The notes under the pieces: generated by a model | Told to the model about the DNA's origin: nothing | The model's database searches: none | What the model saw: the letters and a program-made list of their open reading frames with translations, nothing else | Position numbers and translations under genes: made by a program | NCBI RefSeq assembly: GCF_003989135.1 | Contig: NZ_RYZZ01000037.1 | Coordinates: forward strand, 62,001 to 126,000 | DNA length: 64,000 nucleotides | Direction: 5' to 3' | From: Peribacillus cavernae | GTDB lineage: Bacteria > Bacillota > Bacilli > Bacillales > DSM-1321 | Shown here: positions 1 to 9,204 of the stretch, one piece after another | How the letters are laid out: every line of letters begins with the position of its first letter | Position numbering within the stretch: the stretch's first letter is position 1

Positions 1-165
1 TAGTTTATAATTGAGTGGCTAATAACTTTTTCCTTTATGATCATATGTTAAAGCGCCTTACCCTGTCGGCCATTTTCTACAAATAAATAAACAGTTGTAC
101 CTCAACATAACATAAAGGAAATTCGAACCCGTTACTTTTGCGTATCCATATAGGAGGTTGATCTC

Positions 166-2556
166 GTGTCTTTGCTTCACTGGGCTATTTTATCGCCTTT
201 TATAGCTGCGCTCTTTATACCGATGCTATACAAGCGGTTCAGAAAGATCCACACTGGATGGTTTGTGCTTGTTTTGTCCATCCTGCTATTCATATACTTT
301 TTCATGTTCCTATCACAGACACGCGATGGAAGAAATGTCTCTGAGAGTTTAGCCTGGATGCCTTCATTAGATATCAATTTTGAAGTATATATCGATGGAC
401 TCGGTTTGTTATTCTCTCTTCTGATCACAGGAATCGGGGCACTTGTCGTTTTGTATTCTATTTTTTATCTGAATAAGGATAAAGAAAAACTAAATAACTT
501 TTATGTGTATCTTTTGTTGTTTATGGGTTCTATGCTTGGTATCGTCTTATCTGATAATTTGATTGTTTTGTACATGTTCTGGGAATTTACCAGCTTCTCC
601 TCGTTCCTTTTGATTGGGTATTGGTATCAACGGGAACGGTCTCGCTATGGAGCACAAAAATCAATGCTGATCACAGTTTTTGGCGGACTGAGCATGCTTG
701 GAGGCTTTGTGCTGTTATCCTATATCGGCGATACCTTTAGCATTCGTGAGCTCGTTAGCCAGAATGGAGAATTGATAACCCACCCATTATTCACTCCCGC
801 TTTACTGCTCGTTTTACTCGGGGCGTTCACCAAATCTGCGCAATTCCCGTTTCATATCTGGCTTCCCGATGCCATGGAAGCGCCCACCCCTGTCAGTGCC
901 TATCTACATTCAGCAACTATGGTTAAAGCAGGAATCTATCTTGTGGCAAGGTTGAGCCCAGTATTCGCCGAGTCCGCACTGTGGCTCTGGCTTATTGCCT
1001 CTGTTGGAATTGTTACACTATTCTGGGGTTCATTTTCAGCGGTAAAACAGACTGATCTAAAGGGAATTCTTGCTTTCTCAACGATCAGCCAACTCGGAAT
1101 GATTATGTCACTTTTGGGACTTGGGGCTGCTGCGATCCATTATGAATCCATGGATGAGGATATCTATGTGGCAGCAACGGTTGCCGCCGTTTTTCATCTG
1201 ATTAACCATGCTACCTTTAAGGGAAGTTTGTTCATGGCCGCCGGAATAATCGATCATGAAACTGGTACCCGCGATATCCATAAACTGGGCGGATTGATGA
1301 ATCTCATGCCGATTACTTTCACGATTACCATCATCGGTGCTTTTTCGATGGCCGGTCTGCCGCCCTTTAATGGGTTTCTAAGCAAGGAAATGTTCTTAGC
1401 CAGTATGGTGAGTGTCACGGAGATGGACCTTTTCAACATGGAGAACTGGGGAGTATTATTTCCAGTGCTGGCATGGGTGGGCAGTATCTTCACGTTTGTT
1501 TACAGCATGATCATTGTCTTCAAAACGTTCACGGGCAAATATCAGCCTGAAAAGCTGAAAAAAAAGCCGCACGAAGCCCCAATTGGCATGCTGATTCCAC
1601 CGGTTATCCTTGCTTCACTGGTTATCATTTTTGGGCTATTCCCGAATCTCCTGTCCTCTACTATCATTGAACCGGCGGTGGCCGCGATACAACCCGGGGC
1701 GGTTCATGTCGATATTGCCCACTGGCATGGTTTTAGGGTTGAGTTAGGTATGACCATAGGTGTTATTATATTGGGCGTCCTCTTTTATCTCACATTGGCT
1801 AAATGGCAGAATATATATCAGCTTTTCCCTGCGAAATTGTCATTCAACCGGTTATACGATGCTCTTCTCACGGGAATGGAACGGATATCTCTTGCTGTCA
1901 CTAGGTTGTTTATGAGCGGTTTTATCCGTACCTATCTAGTTTATATCTTTCTGTTTTTTATCATTTCACTGGGGTACACGTTATTTCGAAAGAATGCCCT
2001 TACTATCGACATGAAAAATACAGCTCCCATCGGTATTTATGAATTAGTTCTTGCTGGCATCATCACTATTGCAGCGATTGCCATTCTGTTTGCAAAGTCC
2101 AGATTGACTTCGATTATCCTTTTGGGAGCGGTCGGCTATACGGTGTCCATCTTCTTTGTTTTATTCCGGGCCCCCGATCTTGCGCTTACCCAACTGGTCA
2201 TTGAAACCATCTCTGTTGCCCTGTTCCTGCTTTGCTTCTATCATTTGCCAAAGATTTCAAGAAAGGAAGAGCGTCTGGCCTTCAAACTGAATAACGCGCT
2301 GATTTCGATCGGTGTTGGCGTGATTGTTGCATTAATTGCTCTGTCTTCACATAGCAGCAAATATTTTGATGCCATTTCTAAATACTATGTGGAGAACGCT
2401 TATAAAGAGGCCGGCGGCGAAAATATAGTAAATGTCATTCTTGTAGACTTCCGCGGTCTTGATACGATGTTCGAAATCACTGTTTTAGGGATCGCGGCTA
2501 TTGGGATCTTTGCCATAATCAAACTGCGGCTGACCAGGGGGAAAGAAGAAGGATGA
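166..2556 (+). CDS. mrpA: Na+/H+ antiporter subunit A (MrpA)
   Basis: Largest subunit of the multi-subunit Mrp cation/proton antiporter in the plasma membrane, which uses the proton gradient to expel Na+ and keeps cytoplasmic pH low under alkali. The 796 residues match the usual size of about 800. The N-terminal two thirds are NuoL-like: Glu140 in the WEFTSF segment, Lys223, His230 in KSAQFPFHIWLPDA, His248 and Lys254 are the expected proton-channel residues. The last 200 residues form the MrpA-specific C-terminal membrane domain. Translation starts at GTG 166 behind an AGGAGG eight bases upstream. First gene of the operon; its stop overlaps the mrpB start by 4 bp. Identification is secure from length, motifs and neighbours. 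Confidence 0.97.
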   Translation: MSLLHWAILSPFIAALFIPMLYKRFRKIHTGWFVLVLSILLFIYFFMFLSQTRDGRNVSESLAWMPSLDINFEVYIDGLGLLFSLLITGIGALVVLYSIFYLNKDKEKLNNFYVYLLLFMGSMLGIVLSDNLIVLYMFWEFTSFSSFLLIGYWYQRERSRYGAQKSMLITVFGGLSMLGGFVLLSYIGDTFSIRELVSQNGELITHPLFTPALLLVLLGAFTKSAQFPFHIWLPDAMEAPTPVSAYLHSATMVKAGIYLVARLSPVFAESALWLWLIASVGIVTLFWGSFSAVKQTDLKGILAFSTISQLGMIMSLLGLGAAAIHYESMDEDIYVAATVAAVFHLINHATFKGSLFMAAGIIDHETGTRDIHKLGGLMNLMPITFTITIIGAFSMAGLPPFNGFLSKEMFLASMVSVTEMDLFNMENWGVLFPVLAWVGSIFTFVYSMIIVFKTFTGKYQPEKLKKKPHEAPIGMLIPPVILASLVIIFGLFPNLLSSTIIEPAVAAIQPGAVHVDIAHWHGFRVELGMTIGVIILGVLFYLTLAKWQNIYQLFPAKLSFNRLYDALLTGMERISLAVTRLFMSGFIRTYLVYIFLFFIISLGYTLFRKNALTIDMKNTAPIGIYELVLAGIITIAAIAILFAKSRLTSIILLGAVGYTVSIFFVLFRAPDLALTQLVIETISVALFLLCFYHLPKISRKEERLAFKLNNALISIGVGVIVALIALSSHSSKYFDAISKYYVENAYKEAGGENIVNVILVDFRGLDTMFEITVLGIAAIGIFAIIKLRLTRGKEEG

Positions 2557-2975
2557 AAACAAACGATATCATTCTGCAAACCGTTGCGAAACTGGCATCC
2601 CTTGTGATTCTACTTTTCTCCATCTATATTTTTTTCGGGGGCCATTATTCCCCCGGCGGTGGGTTTGTAGGGGGGTTATTGGCCTCGGGCGCGATTGTTT
2701 TACTGCTTCTAGCTTATGATCTAAAAACGGTGGCAGCTATTTTACCGATTGATTACAAGCTGCTTATTGCTGCGGGCCTCCTTATCGCAGTTTTAACAGG
2801 TGCCGGGGCCTTGTTATTCGATGCTCCATTTATGACACACACATTTAGCTATTTTGATGTGCCGCTTTTAGGGCACACGGCTTTACATACGGCTGTACTG
2901 TTCGATTTAGGTGTATATCTTGTGGTTGTTGGCGTAACGATGACCATTATTCAAACAATAGGGGAGAGTGAATAA
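2553..2975 (+). CDS. mrpB: Na+/H+ antiporter subunit B (MrpB)
   Basis: Membrane subunit B of the Mrp antiporter, 140 residues with about four transmembrane segments. The glycine-rich stretch near residue 33 ([12 protein letters not shown]) is the MnhB/MrpB family hallmark. It begins within the mrpA stop (ATGA overlap) and its TAA shares one base with the mrpC ATG, so translational coupling along the operon is likely. It is needed for a stable complex; its own catalytic part is not defined. No irregularity seen. Confidence 0.96.
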   Translation: MKTNDIILQTVAKLASLVILLFSIYIFFGGHYSPGGGFVGGLLASGAIVLLLLAYDLKTVAAILPIDYKLLIAAGLLIAVLTGAGALLFDAPFMTHTFSYFDVPLLGHTALHTAVLFDLGVYLVVVGVTMTIIQTIGESE

Positions 2976-3316
2976 TGGAGATTTTAATGGCCGTTGTAAT
3001 TGGGATTTTGTTTATGAGCGCTACCTATTTAATGCTGTCCAAAAGCATTTTGCGTATTATCATTGGGACCGGATTGTTGAGCCATGGTGCCCATTTGCTG
3101 ATTTTGACGATGGGCGGTTTAAAGCGGGGATCTGTCCCATTGCTCAGCGAACAGGCGAATTCCTATGTCGATCCTTTGCCGCAGGCGCTGATCCTGACGG
3201 CAATCGTCATCAGCTTCGGGGTAACCTCCTTCTTCCTGGTGCTGGCATACAGGACATATCAGGAATTTGGAACCGATAATATGGACAGATTGAGAGGAAA
3301 AGAAGCCAATGAATAA
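2975..3316 (+). CDS. mrpC: Na+/H+ antiporter subunit C (MrpC)
   Basis: NuoK-like small membrane subunit of the Mrp complex, 113 residues with three predicted membrane helices. The SHGAHLLIL and [11 protein letters not shown] segments are typical of the MnhC/NuoK family. It overlaps mrpB by 1 bp and mrpD by 8 bp. A longer reading in another frame over the same bases has no family resemblance and is discounted. Confidence 0.95.
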   Translation: MEILMAVVIGILFMSATYLMLSKSILRIIIGTGLLSHGAHLLILTMGGLKRGSVPLLSEQANSYVDPLPQALILTAIVISFGVTSFFLVLAYRTYQEFGTDNMDRLRGKEANE

Positions 3317-4790
3317 CATCGTTTTTTTGCCTGTATTGCTTCCGCTTCTAACAGGCATTGTCTTACTTTTCTTTTCAAAATCTATCAAATTTCAAAGAGT
3401 TTTTTCTGTACTTTCGGTATTGGCGGGAATTCTGTTGGCTGTCATGTTAGTTGGAAAGGTCCATGGCCAAGGTATTCTTACCCTACAAGTAGGGAGCTGG
3501 GAAGCACCCTTTGGGATCGTCATTGTCGCGGATATGCTAGCCAGTTTGCTTGTTCTTACTACCAATTTGATCGGATTTGCGATTATCGTCTACTCCTTTT
3601 ACTCAATCGGTAAGGAGCGGGAAAGGTTTTATTATTATGCAATCTTTCAATTTTTGCTTGTAGGTGTGAATGGGGCTTTTTTAACCGGGGATATCTTTAA
3701 TCTGTTTGTATTTTTTGAAGTAATGTTGATGGCTTCCTATGTGCTGTTAGCACTTGGGGGAACGAAACCGCAGCTTCGGGAATCGTTGAAGTACATTCTT
3801 GTCAATGTCATATCTTCTGCGCTGTTTGTGATTACTGTAGCCTATCTCTACTCGGTCGTCGGGACATTGAATATGGCTGATATCAGCAGAAAAATAGCCA
3901 AAATTGACCAGCCGGGAATCGTTACGGTTATCGCTGTTTCCTTCTTAATTGTATTCGGATTGAAAGGAGCAATATTCCCGTTATTTTTTTGGCTGCCGGG
4001 CTCCTATTACGCTCCACCAATTCCAATCATCGCCCTGTTTGGGGCATTGCTGACAAAGGTTGGCATTTACTCCATTCTCCGTACCTACACATTACTTTTT
4101 TATCATGACCAGGGATATACGCACCAGCTCCTTGGAATCCTTGCGTTACTAACAATCATTGTAGGTGTCATTGGTGCGGTCGGCTATTGGGATATGAAAA
4201 AAATCATTATCTATAATATAGTGATAGCAATAGGAGTGATTATCTTTGGAATTTCCTTAATGAATCAACAGAGCTTATCGGGTTCCATCTTTTATATCAT
4301 CCACGATATGATCATTAAAGCTGCTTTGTTTCTTCTGATTGGCATCATTATTAAGATAACCGGCACCAACAATCTGCGTGAAATCAGCGGATTAATCAAA
4401 GCCTATCCATATGTTGGCTGGACGTTTTTTATTGCCGCGATCTCGCTCGTCGGCATCCCGCCTTTCTCGGGCTTTGCCGGAAAGTTATTAATCCTTCAGG
4501 GAGCAGTAAAAGCCGGGTCATACATCGGAATGGCTGTTATTCTGCTTTCCAGCTTAATGGTGTTATATTCTTTGATGAAAATATTCATTAATGGTTTCTG
4601 GGGGATACCGCGAGCCTATCCGGATGCCGATCGTGTTCCAGTCAAAATGCTCCTGCTTCCGGCAGTTCTTCTAGTTGGTGTATCTATTGTATATGGATTC
4701 GGCACAGAAGCGATGTATCCATTCATTTCCCAGGCCACGGAACCGCTCATCGATCCCGGAATATACATTAACGCGGTTTTAAAGGAGTGA
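3309..4790 (+). CDS. mrpD: Na+/H+ antiporter subunit D (MrpD)
   Basis: NuoM/NuoN-like subunit of the Mrp antiporter, 493 residues with about fourteen transmembrane helices. The two residues known to be essential in Bacillus MrpD are present at the expected positions: Glu137 in [10 protein letters not shown] and Lys219 in [10 protein letters not shown]. It forms the second proton-translocation unit next to MrpA. The start overlaps the end of mrpC by 8 bp; mrpE follows after 6 bp. Confidence 0.97.
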   Translation: MNNIVFLPVLLPLLTGIVLLFFSKSIKFQRVFSVLSVLAGILLAVMLVGKVHGQGILTLQVGSWEAPFGIVIVADMLASLLVLTTNLIGFAIIVYSFYSIGKERERFYYYAIFQFLLVGVNGAFLTGDIFNLFVFFEVMLMASYVLLALGGTKPQLRESLKYILVNVISSALFVITVAYLYSVVGTLNMADISRKIAKIDQPGIVTVIAVSFLIVFGLKGAIFPLFFWLPGSYYAPPIPIIALFGALLTKVGIYSILRTYTLLFYHDQGYTHQLLGILALLTIIVGVIGAVGYWDMKKIIIYNIVIAIGVIIFGISLMNQQSLSGSIFYIIHDMIIKAALFLLIGIIIKITGTNNLREISGLIKAYPYVGWTFFIAAISLVGIPPFSGFAGKLLILQGAVKAGSYIGMAVILLSSLMVLYSLMKIFINGFWGIPRAYPDADRVPVKMLLLPAVLLVGVSIVYGFGTEAMYPFISQATEPLIDPGIYINAVLKE

Positions 4791-4796
4791 CGCTTT

Positions 4797-5273
4797 ATGG
4801 CTTTTCAACTATTGCTAAATGTATTACTTGCGTTTGTATGGATGTTTTTGGAGGGTGAGTATACCGGCAGTGCATTTGTGATCGGCTATTTTTTGGGACT
4901 GTGGATCGTTTTTGGATTCAGAAGGTTTTTTCACAGCAGGTTTTACTTGCTGCGCGTCTTCGCTGCAGTAAATTTGATTTTTATTTTCATAAAAGAGATG
5001 ATTCTTTCCAATATCGCGGTTTTAAAGGTAATTCTAAAACCAAGGCTTGATATCAAACCCGGCATTTTCGCTCTGGAAACGGAGCTGGAGAAAGACTGGG
5101 AAATCACGATTTTGGCTAATTTGATCACGTTAACTCCTGGTACACTGGTAGTCGATGTTTCTCCTGATAATAAAACTCTCTACATTCATGCAATGGATAT
5201 TTCAGATAAAGAGGAAGCGATCCGAAACATTAAAGGTACGTTTGAAAAAGCGATTATGGAGGTGAGCAGATAA
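4797..5273 (+). CDS. mrpE: Na+/H+ antiporter subunit E (MrpE)
   Basis: MnhE/MrpE family subunit, 158 residues: two or three N-terminal membrane helices followed by a soluble tail after about residue 75. The LANLITLTPGTLVVDVS stretch near residue 105 is the family signature. An AAAGGAGTG ribosome binding site lies in the last mrpD codons. The stop TAA shares a base with the mrpF ATG. This subunit exists only in Mrp complexes, not in respiratory complex I. Confidence 0.96.
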   Translation: MAFQLLLNVLLAFVWMFLEGEYTGSAFVIGYFLGLWIVFGFRRFFHSRFYLLRVFAAVNLIFIFIKEMILSNIAVLKVILKPRLDIKPGIFALETELEKDWEITILANLITLTPGTLVVDVSPDNKTLYIHAMDISDKEEAIRNIKGTFEKAIMEVSR

Positions 5274-5557
5274 TGTTCCATGCTATTTTACAAATTTCCC
5301 TGCTATGCGTGTCCATCTCAATGCTCGGCCTGGTTTACAGGGTAATAAAGGGTCCATCCGCCCCTGACAGGGTTGTTGCCTTGGACGCAATGGGCATCAA
5401 TTTAATTGCGATCATTGCCCTTGTATCCATGCTCCTTAATACACCAGCTTACCTGGACGCCATCCTTTTGCTCGGTATCCTTTCCTTTATCGGCACCGTT
5501 GCATTTTCTAAGTTCCTTGAGAAAGGAGAAATCATCGAAAATGACCGAGATCTTTAA
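5273..5557 (+). CDS. mrpF: Na+/H+ antiporter subunit F (MrpF)
   Basis: MnhF/MrpF subunit, 94 residues with three hydrophobic helices. The motif RVIKGPSAPDRVVALDAMG around residues 23-41 contains the Asp near the proposed sodium pathway. It overlaps mrpE by one base and mrpG by 17 bp. Length and sequence are ordinary for the family. Confidence 0.96.
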   Translation: MFHAILQISLLCVSISMLGLVYRVIKGPSAPDRVVALDAMGINLIAIIALVSMLLNTPAYLDAILLLGILSFIGTVAFSKFLEKGEIIENDRDL

Positions 5558-5912
5558 ATTCACCTCCGGGGCGCTTATTTTACTGGGGGCCTTCTTATCA
5601 CTTGTATCGGCGCTCGGAATCATCAGGCTTCCCGATGTGTATACGAGAAACCATGCTGCCTCGAAAAGCTTAACACTAGGCATCATGTCGCTGTTGCTCG
5701 GCACATTCATCTATGTCTATATCGAACATGGCTATTTCAATTCGAGAATATTGCTGGGGATCGTTTTCATCTTCATGACAGCCCCTGTGGCCGGGCATTT
5801 GATCAGCCGGGCAGCCTATAATACCGGGGTCAAGGTCTGGGGTAAAAACGGGGAAGATGATTTGGAGGAGAGCCGCAACCGAGAGGCTTCCCATTCATCG
5901 GATGAAAAATGA
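5541..5912 (+). CDS. mrpG: Na+/H+ antiporter subunit G (MrpG)
   Basis: Last subunit of the Mrp complex, 123 residues. The open frame extends further upstream, but the start chosen is ATG 5541 (MTEIFKF), preceded by GAGAAAGGAGAAATC inside the end of mrpF; the upstream part only duplicates mrpF coding in another frame. Three membrane helices are followed by a charged tail. The motif LGIIRLPDVYTRNHAASK near residues 27-44 is diagnostic for MnhG/MrpG. A hairpin with a T-run follows at about 5936. Confidence 0.95.
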   Translation: MTEIFKFTSGALILLGAFLSLVSALGIIRLPDVYTRNHAASKSLTLGIMSLLLGTFIYVYIEHGYFNSRILLGIVFIFMTAPVAGHLISRAAYNTGVKVWGKNGEDDLEESRNREASHSSDEK

Positions 5913-5935
5913 GCTAATTGAGCAATTGTTTTTAA

Positions 5936-5966
5936 ACGGGGACTTTTAGTTCCTCTTTTTGTTTTT
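5936..5966 (+). terminator. probable terminator of the mrp operon
   Basis: GGGGACT and AGTTCCTC can pair (7 bp, two G-U pairs, 3-nt loop) and are followed by CTTTTTGTTTTT, 25 bp after the mrpG stop. Fair but not strong intrinsic terminator. Confidence 0.55.
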
Positions 5967-6202
5967 ACGAAATCAATAAATGAGAATATTTCTTTTCAAG
6001 CCTCAAGCTATGCCTAATGTATATATTAAAACCATGACTTGCCCTCTCCCATTAATTGCTTCAAGATTCCTTAAATGATTTTACTATAAATCACCATTGA
6101 TTATTATAGTCTATTGCTTTAAAAAGGTCTGCATCTATTTTTATGATAATTTTAATTTATTTTTATCCCCAGTAATTCCACATTATATTGGACCGAATAT
6201 GC

Positions 6203-6241
6203 AAAAAAAGATGCAAGATCTTAAGCATCTGCATCTTTTTT
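6203..6241 (-). terminator. terminator overlapping the end of yuxO
   Basis: A 12-bp perfect stem (AAAAAAGATGCA / TGCATCTTTTTT) with a 14-nt loop. On the minus strand the run of T follows the stem, so it would end yuxO transcription; its right arm lies inside the last yuxO codons. The symmetry also allows function on the plus strand. From 5967 to 6202 I see no gene, only AT-rich sequence. Confidence 0.75.
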
Positions 6242-6619
6242 AACTTTAATAACAGCGAGAGTACAGCGCGCTACGGAAATCAGCTTGTCTTCTTCATCTC
6301 TTATTTTTATGTCCCACACCATCGTTGTTCGTCCTTTGTGGAGGATATTCGCTTCAGCTGTCACGTAGCCATTTCGCTTGCCGCGGACATGGTTGGCGTT
6401 TATTTCGAGGCCGACCACGGCTTCGTTCTTTTGATCTACTAATTCGAAACCACCCACGCTTGCCACGGTCTCTGCCAGAGCAACCGAAGCTCCGCCGTGA
6501 AGCAGGCCATAAGGTTGCCAGGTTCTTTCATCCACTGGCATTGTTGCAATAACCCTGCCTTTTCCAAGCTCGGTAATTTCGATTCCCAATGAATTCAACA
6601 ATGTCTTTTCCAAGTCCAT
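6221..6619 (-). CDS. yuxO: hotdog-fold thioesterase, YuxO type
   Basis: PaaI/YdiI-type acyl-CoA thioesterase of 132 residues. The motif HGGASVALAETVASVGG (residues 41-57) contains the catalytic carboxylate helix of hotdog thioesterases. B. subtilis YuxO, in the same position beside mrp, is a proposed 1,4-dihydroxy-2-naphthoyl-CoA hydrolase of menaquinone synthesis; that substrate is an inference here. Start ATG 6619 has TAGGAG at 8 nt. It converges on mrpG and stands alone. A YuxO-like promoter region (TATAGTATA) and a degenerate 20.5-bp repeat lie upstream. Confidence 0.88.
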   Translation of the reverse strand: MDLEKTLLNSLGIEITELGKGRVIATMPVDERTWQPYGLLHGGASVALAETVASVGGFELVDQKNEAVVGLEINANHVRGKRNGYVTAEANILHKGRTTMVWDIKIRDEEDKLISVARCTLAVIKVKKDADA

Positions 6620-6742
6620 AGCAATTCTCCTATCTTCTGTTTAAAGTATTTTTCTCCACACTTCAGCAAAAATCCTTCTTTTCTATGGAATTTCCCTATA
6701 CTATAAATAGGATTAGCACTGGCTTAGGCCAAGCATCAGAGG

Positions 6743-6845
6743 TTTCGCTTAATTAAAAGGTGTTTTCGCTTAATTATCGCTTTTTTCGCTTGAATCATAG
6801 GAATTTTCGCTCGAATCACGGTTTTTTCGTTTGAATTGGTTTTTA
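6743..6845. repeat. degenerate tandem repeat, about 20.5-bp period, five units
   Basis: The octamer TTTCGCTT or a close variant begins at 6743, 6764, 6784, 6805 and 6825, so spacings are 21, 20, 21 and 20 bp. Each is followed by AATTA or GAATCAYGG-like sequence. This occupies the gap of about 350 bp between yuxO and pepA; nothing else is seen there apart from a pepA terminator. Confidence 0.75.
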
Positions 6846-6931
6846 GTTTCCAAATTCCCACTTCGATATTAAGTTTTTTTCCTTGATTTGGTTTCTATTT
6901 TCCAATTTCCTCTCACATTATTAATAGTAAA

Positions 6932-6961
6932 TAACCGAAGCATAAAAAGCCTCGGCTATCG
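6932..6961 (-). terminator. possible terminator after pepA
   Basis: On the minus strand ATAGCCGAGGC pairs with GCTTCGGTTAT (11 bp, two G-U pairs) a few bases after the pepA stop. The run of T lies in the loop rather than after the stem, so efficiency is uncertain. Confidence 0.45.
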
Positions 6962-6967
6962 CTGAAA

Positions 6968-8473
6968 TTACTCCTTCTCCACTCCGAATCGTTCCACCAA
7001 AAGCGCGAGGGTTCTTGTCATGACACCTGTGCCCCCTGCTGTACCTAGTTCGGAAGCGCTGCTTGTTGTCGCGGTGCCGGCAATGTCCAGGTGGACCCAT
7101 GGCGTATTTTCGGCAAATTCGCCGATGAAGGCTCCTCCCATGATGGCATGGCCGGCGCTTCCCGGTGAGTTGTTCAAATCGGCTATCTTAGAGCCACGTA
7201 CCTGTTCTTTGTCTTTCTCTGTAATCGGCAGGCGCCACATTGGCTCTCCGGCTTCATAGGAAGCTTCCAGTACACTCTCAAAAAACTCCTCATTGTTTGT
7301 CATTGCGCCTGTCATATCATTTCCCAACGCTGTGATGACACCGCCTGTCAATGTGGCAACGTCCACTAAGTAGTCAGCTCCATGTTGTTTGGCGTACGTA
7401 ACCGCATCTGCAAGCACAAGGTGTCCTTCTGCATCAGTATTCAGCACTTCAATCGTTTTGCCGCTCATCGAGGTAAACACATCATCCGGTTTGAACGCAC
7501 TCCCGCTAATCATATTATCTGTGGAAGAGATAACGGCGACGACATTCTGCTCCGGCCGTAATTCACCGATGATTTCCATTGCCCCTAACACGGCTGCTGC
7601 ACCTCCCATATCCGTTTTCATGCCGACGATGCCTGATTTGGTTTTAATCGAATAGCCGCCCGTATCAAAGGTTACCCCTTTGCCGACAAGACCGATTACA
7701 TCTTTCCACTCTTCTTTGCCCTGATACTTCAAGACAATCATTCTCGGCGCTTCGGTTGATCCCTGGTTAACCGCAAGCATCGCGCCCATGCCGAGCTTAA
7801 GCATCTCTTCCTTCTCAAGGATTTCCGCTTCAAAGCCAAAGCGGTCCGCTAATTGCGTTGCATAGTGAGCGAGATCAGTTGCAGTAAGCAGATTCGCCGG
7901 GGTATTGACAAGATCTCTTGCTGAATTTACAGCTTTCCCAAATACATGGCCTACCTTTAGGGAAGCAGAAACCTCCTCTTTATCTGTTTCACTGTAGACC
8001 GTGATCGTTTCAATCGTCTTGTCTACCTGATTTGACTTTTGCTTATAACCCGAAAATTCATAGGTCGAAAGGGCAAAGGCTTCGCTGAAAGCATGGGCTG
8101 CATCAAAAACATCCATCTTCTCGGTTGTGAATGTATCCAGTCCTAGAGCGACGGCTGTCAATTTGGAATCCTTCAAGGATTTAAATGCCTTGCCAAAAGC
8201 TTCTCTAAGCGTTTCAAATGTTAGTTCTTTTTCCTTCCCGAGTCCCACGAAAATGAGTCTTTTCACACCAAGGCGTCCAAGTGTATGTACTTTCGATATC
8301 GTTTTTCTTTTGGAAGAAATCTCTCCTTCCTTTACCAATTCCGTTAACTGGCCCGCTAACTTGTCATCGGCTGCCTTTGAAGCTCCTTCTAACTTTACCG
8401 GCTTTTCAAAAACGCCCATTAGCAGGCATTCATGTTTTTCGTCCAGGTTGATGTTTTTCAAAACAGTAAACAT
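6968..8473 (-). CDS. pepA: leucyl aminopeptidase, M17 family
   Basis: Cytosolic dizinc/dimanganese aminopeptidase removing N-terminal residues from peptides; B. subtilis YuiE is the positional homologue. The start is placed at ATG 8473 (MFTVLKN) because GGAGG lies eight bases before it; nine further upstream residues are possible but lack a site. The 501 residues fit the family. Metal ligands are all visible: Lys265, Asp270, Asp288, Asp347, Glu349, with Lys277 in GGYSIK. Odd: the signature NTDAEGRL reads NTDAEGHL, so the catalytic bicarbonate-binding Arg is His351 (codon CAC at 7421-7423). Activity may therefore be altered. Monocistronic. Confidence 0.93.
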   Translation of the reverse strand: MFTVLKNINLDEKHECLLMGVFEKPVKLEGASKAADDKLAGQLTELVKEGEISSKRKTISKVHTLGRLGVKRLIFVGLGKEKELTFETLREAFGKAFKSLKDSKLTAVALGLDTFTTEKMDVFDAAHAFSEAFALSTYEFSGYKQKSNQVDKTIETITVYSETDKEEVSASLKVGHVFGKAVNSARDLVNTPANLLTATDLAHYATQLADRFGFEAEILEKEEMLKLGMGAMLAVNQGSTEAPRMIVLKYQGKEEWKDVIGLVGKGVTFDTGGYSIKTKSGIVGMKTDMGGAAAVLGAMEIIGELRPEQNVVAVISSTDNMISGSAFKPDDVFTSMSGKTIEVLNTDAEGHLVLADAVTYAKQHGADYLVDVATLTGGVITALGNDMTGAMTNNEEFFESVLEASYEAGEPMWRLPITEKDKEQVRGSKIADLNNSPGSAGHAIMGGAFIGEFAENTPWVHLDIAGTATTSSASELGTAGGTGVMTRTLALLVERFGVEKE

Positions 8474-8717
8474 GGTTCTACCTCCAAATTTTTCATTCAT
8501 ACATTATATCGAAGTTACCAATGCTTTTCGAATTTTATCCAAAAAGTCATGCAAGAAAAAAGAATTTCCCGTATATAAGTTTAACCGGCTTCTAAATAGT
8601 TTAAAGACATATATCTATATTACAGGAGCGTATGTGGGACAATATTGGAAAAACTATTGGAATAAACCTGCCCGCTTTTATAGAAAAATAACCCGGAAGA
8701 GAAAGAAGGTTTGTTGC

Positions 8718-9200
8718 ATGGAAATGGTTTTTAACTTTTCATTAGTTGCATCCTTGACGGCGATTTTTTTCGCTCAATTTGTTAAGGTGCCGATTCAATA
8801 TATTGCCCTGAAAAAGCTGGATTGGTCACTGCTCACTTCAACAGGAGGAATGCCGAGCTCCCATTCAGCAGCAGTTACCGCACTGGCAACGGGAGTAGGC
8901 ATCGAAGCAGGGATGACCTCGCCCGTATTTGCGGTTGCTTTGGTTTTTGCCATTATCACGATGTTCGATGCCACAGGGGTAAGAAGGCAGGCTGGAGAGC
9001 AGGCTGCGGTTTTGAATAAACTTGTCGCAGACTTCAATATATTTGTTTCTGAAGCGAAACAGTGGCAAAATAAAGAAAACAGTCAAAAGCAAAGAAAACT
9101 AAAGGAACTGCTCGGCCATAAGCCAATTGAAGTTTTCTTCGGCGGGCTGACCGGAATTTTCATTGCACTTTTTCTTCATTTTTTTATTTTTAAAGGTTAG
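8718..9200 (+). CDS. yuiD: divergent PAP2-family membrane protein YuiD
   Basis: DUF212 / divergent PAP2 family integral membrane protein, 160 residues from ATG 8718. The frame is open far upstream, but that part is antisense to pepA and noncoding; GAAGG precedes ATG 8718 and the length then agrees with the family (about 158). The motifs KLDWSLLTSTGGMPSSHSAA (residues 34-53) and FDATGVRRQAGEQA are diagnostic. Substrate unknown; a phosphatase role is only suggested by the superfamily. A BtuF-like gene starts 4 bp after the stop, so the two are cotranscribed. Confidence 0.9.
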   Translation: MEMVFNFSLVASLTAIFFAQFVKVPIQYIALKKLDWSLLTSTGGMPSSHSAAVTALATGVGIEAGMTSPVFAVALVFAIITMFDATGVRRQAGEQAAVLNKLVADFNIFVSEAKQWQNKENSQKQRKLKELLGHKPIEVFFGGLTGIFIALFLHFFIFKG

Positions 9201-9204
9201 GTGA

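Noticed and set aside
8127-8717. Long N-terminal extension of YuiD
   Set aside because: The extension is antisense to pepA, serine-rich low-complexity translation, and a ribosome binding site with family length supports ATG 8718.
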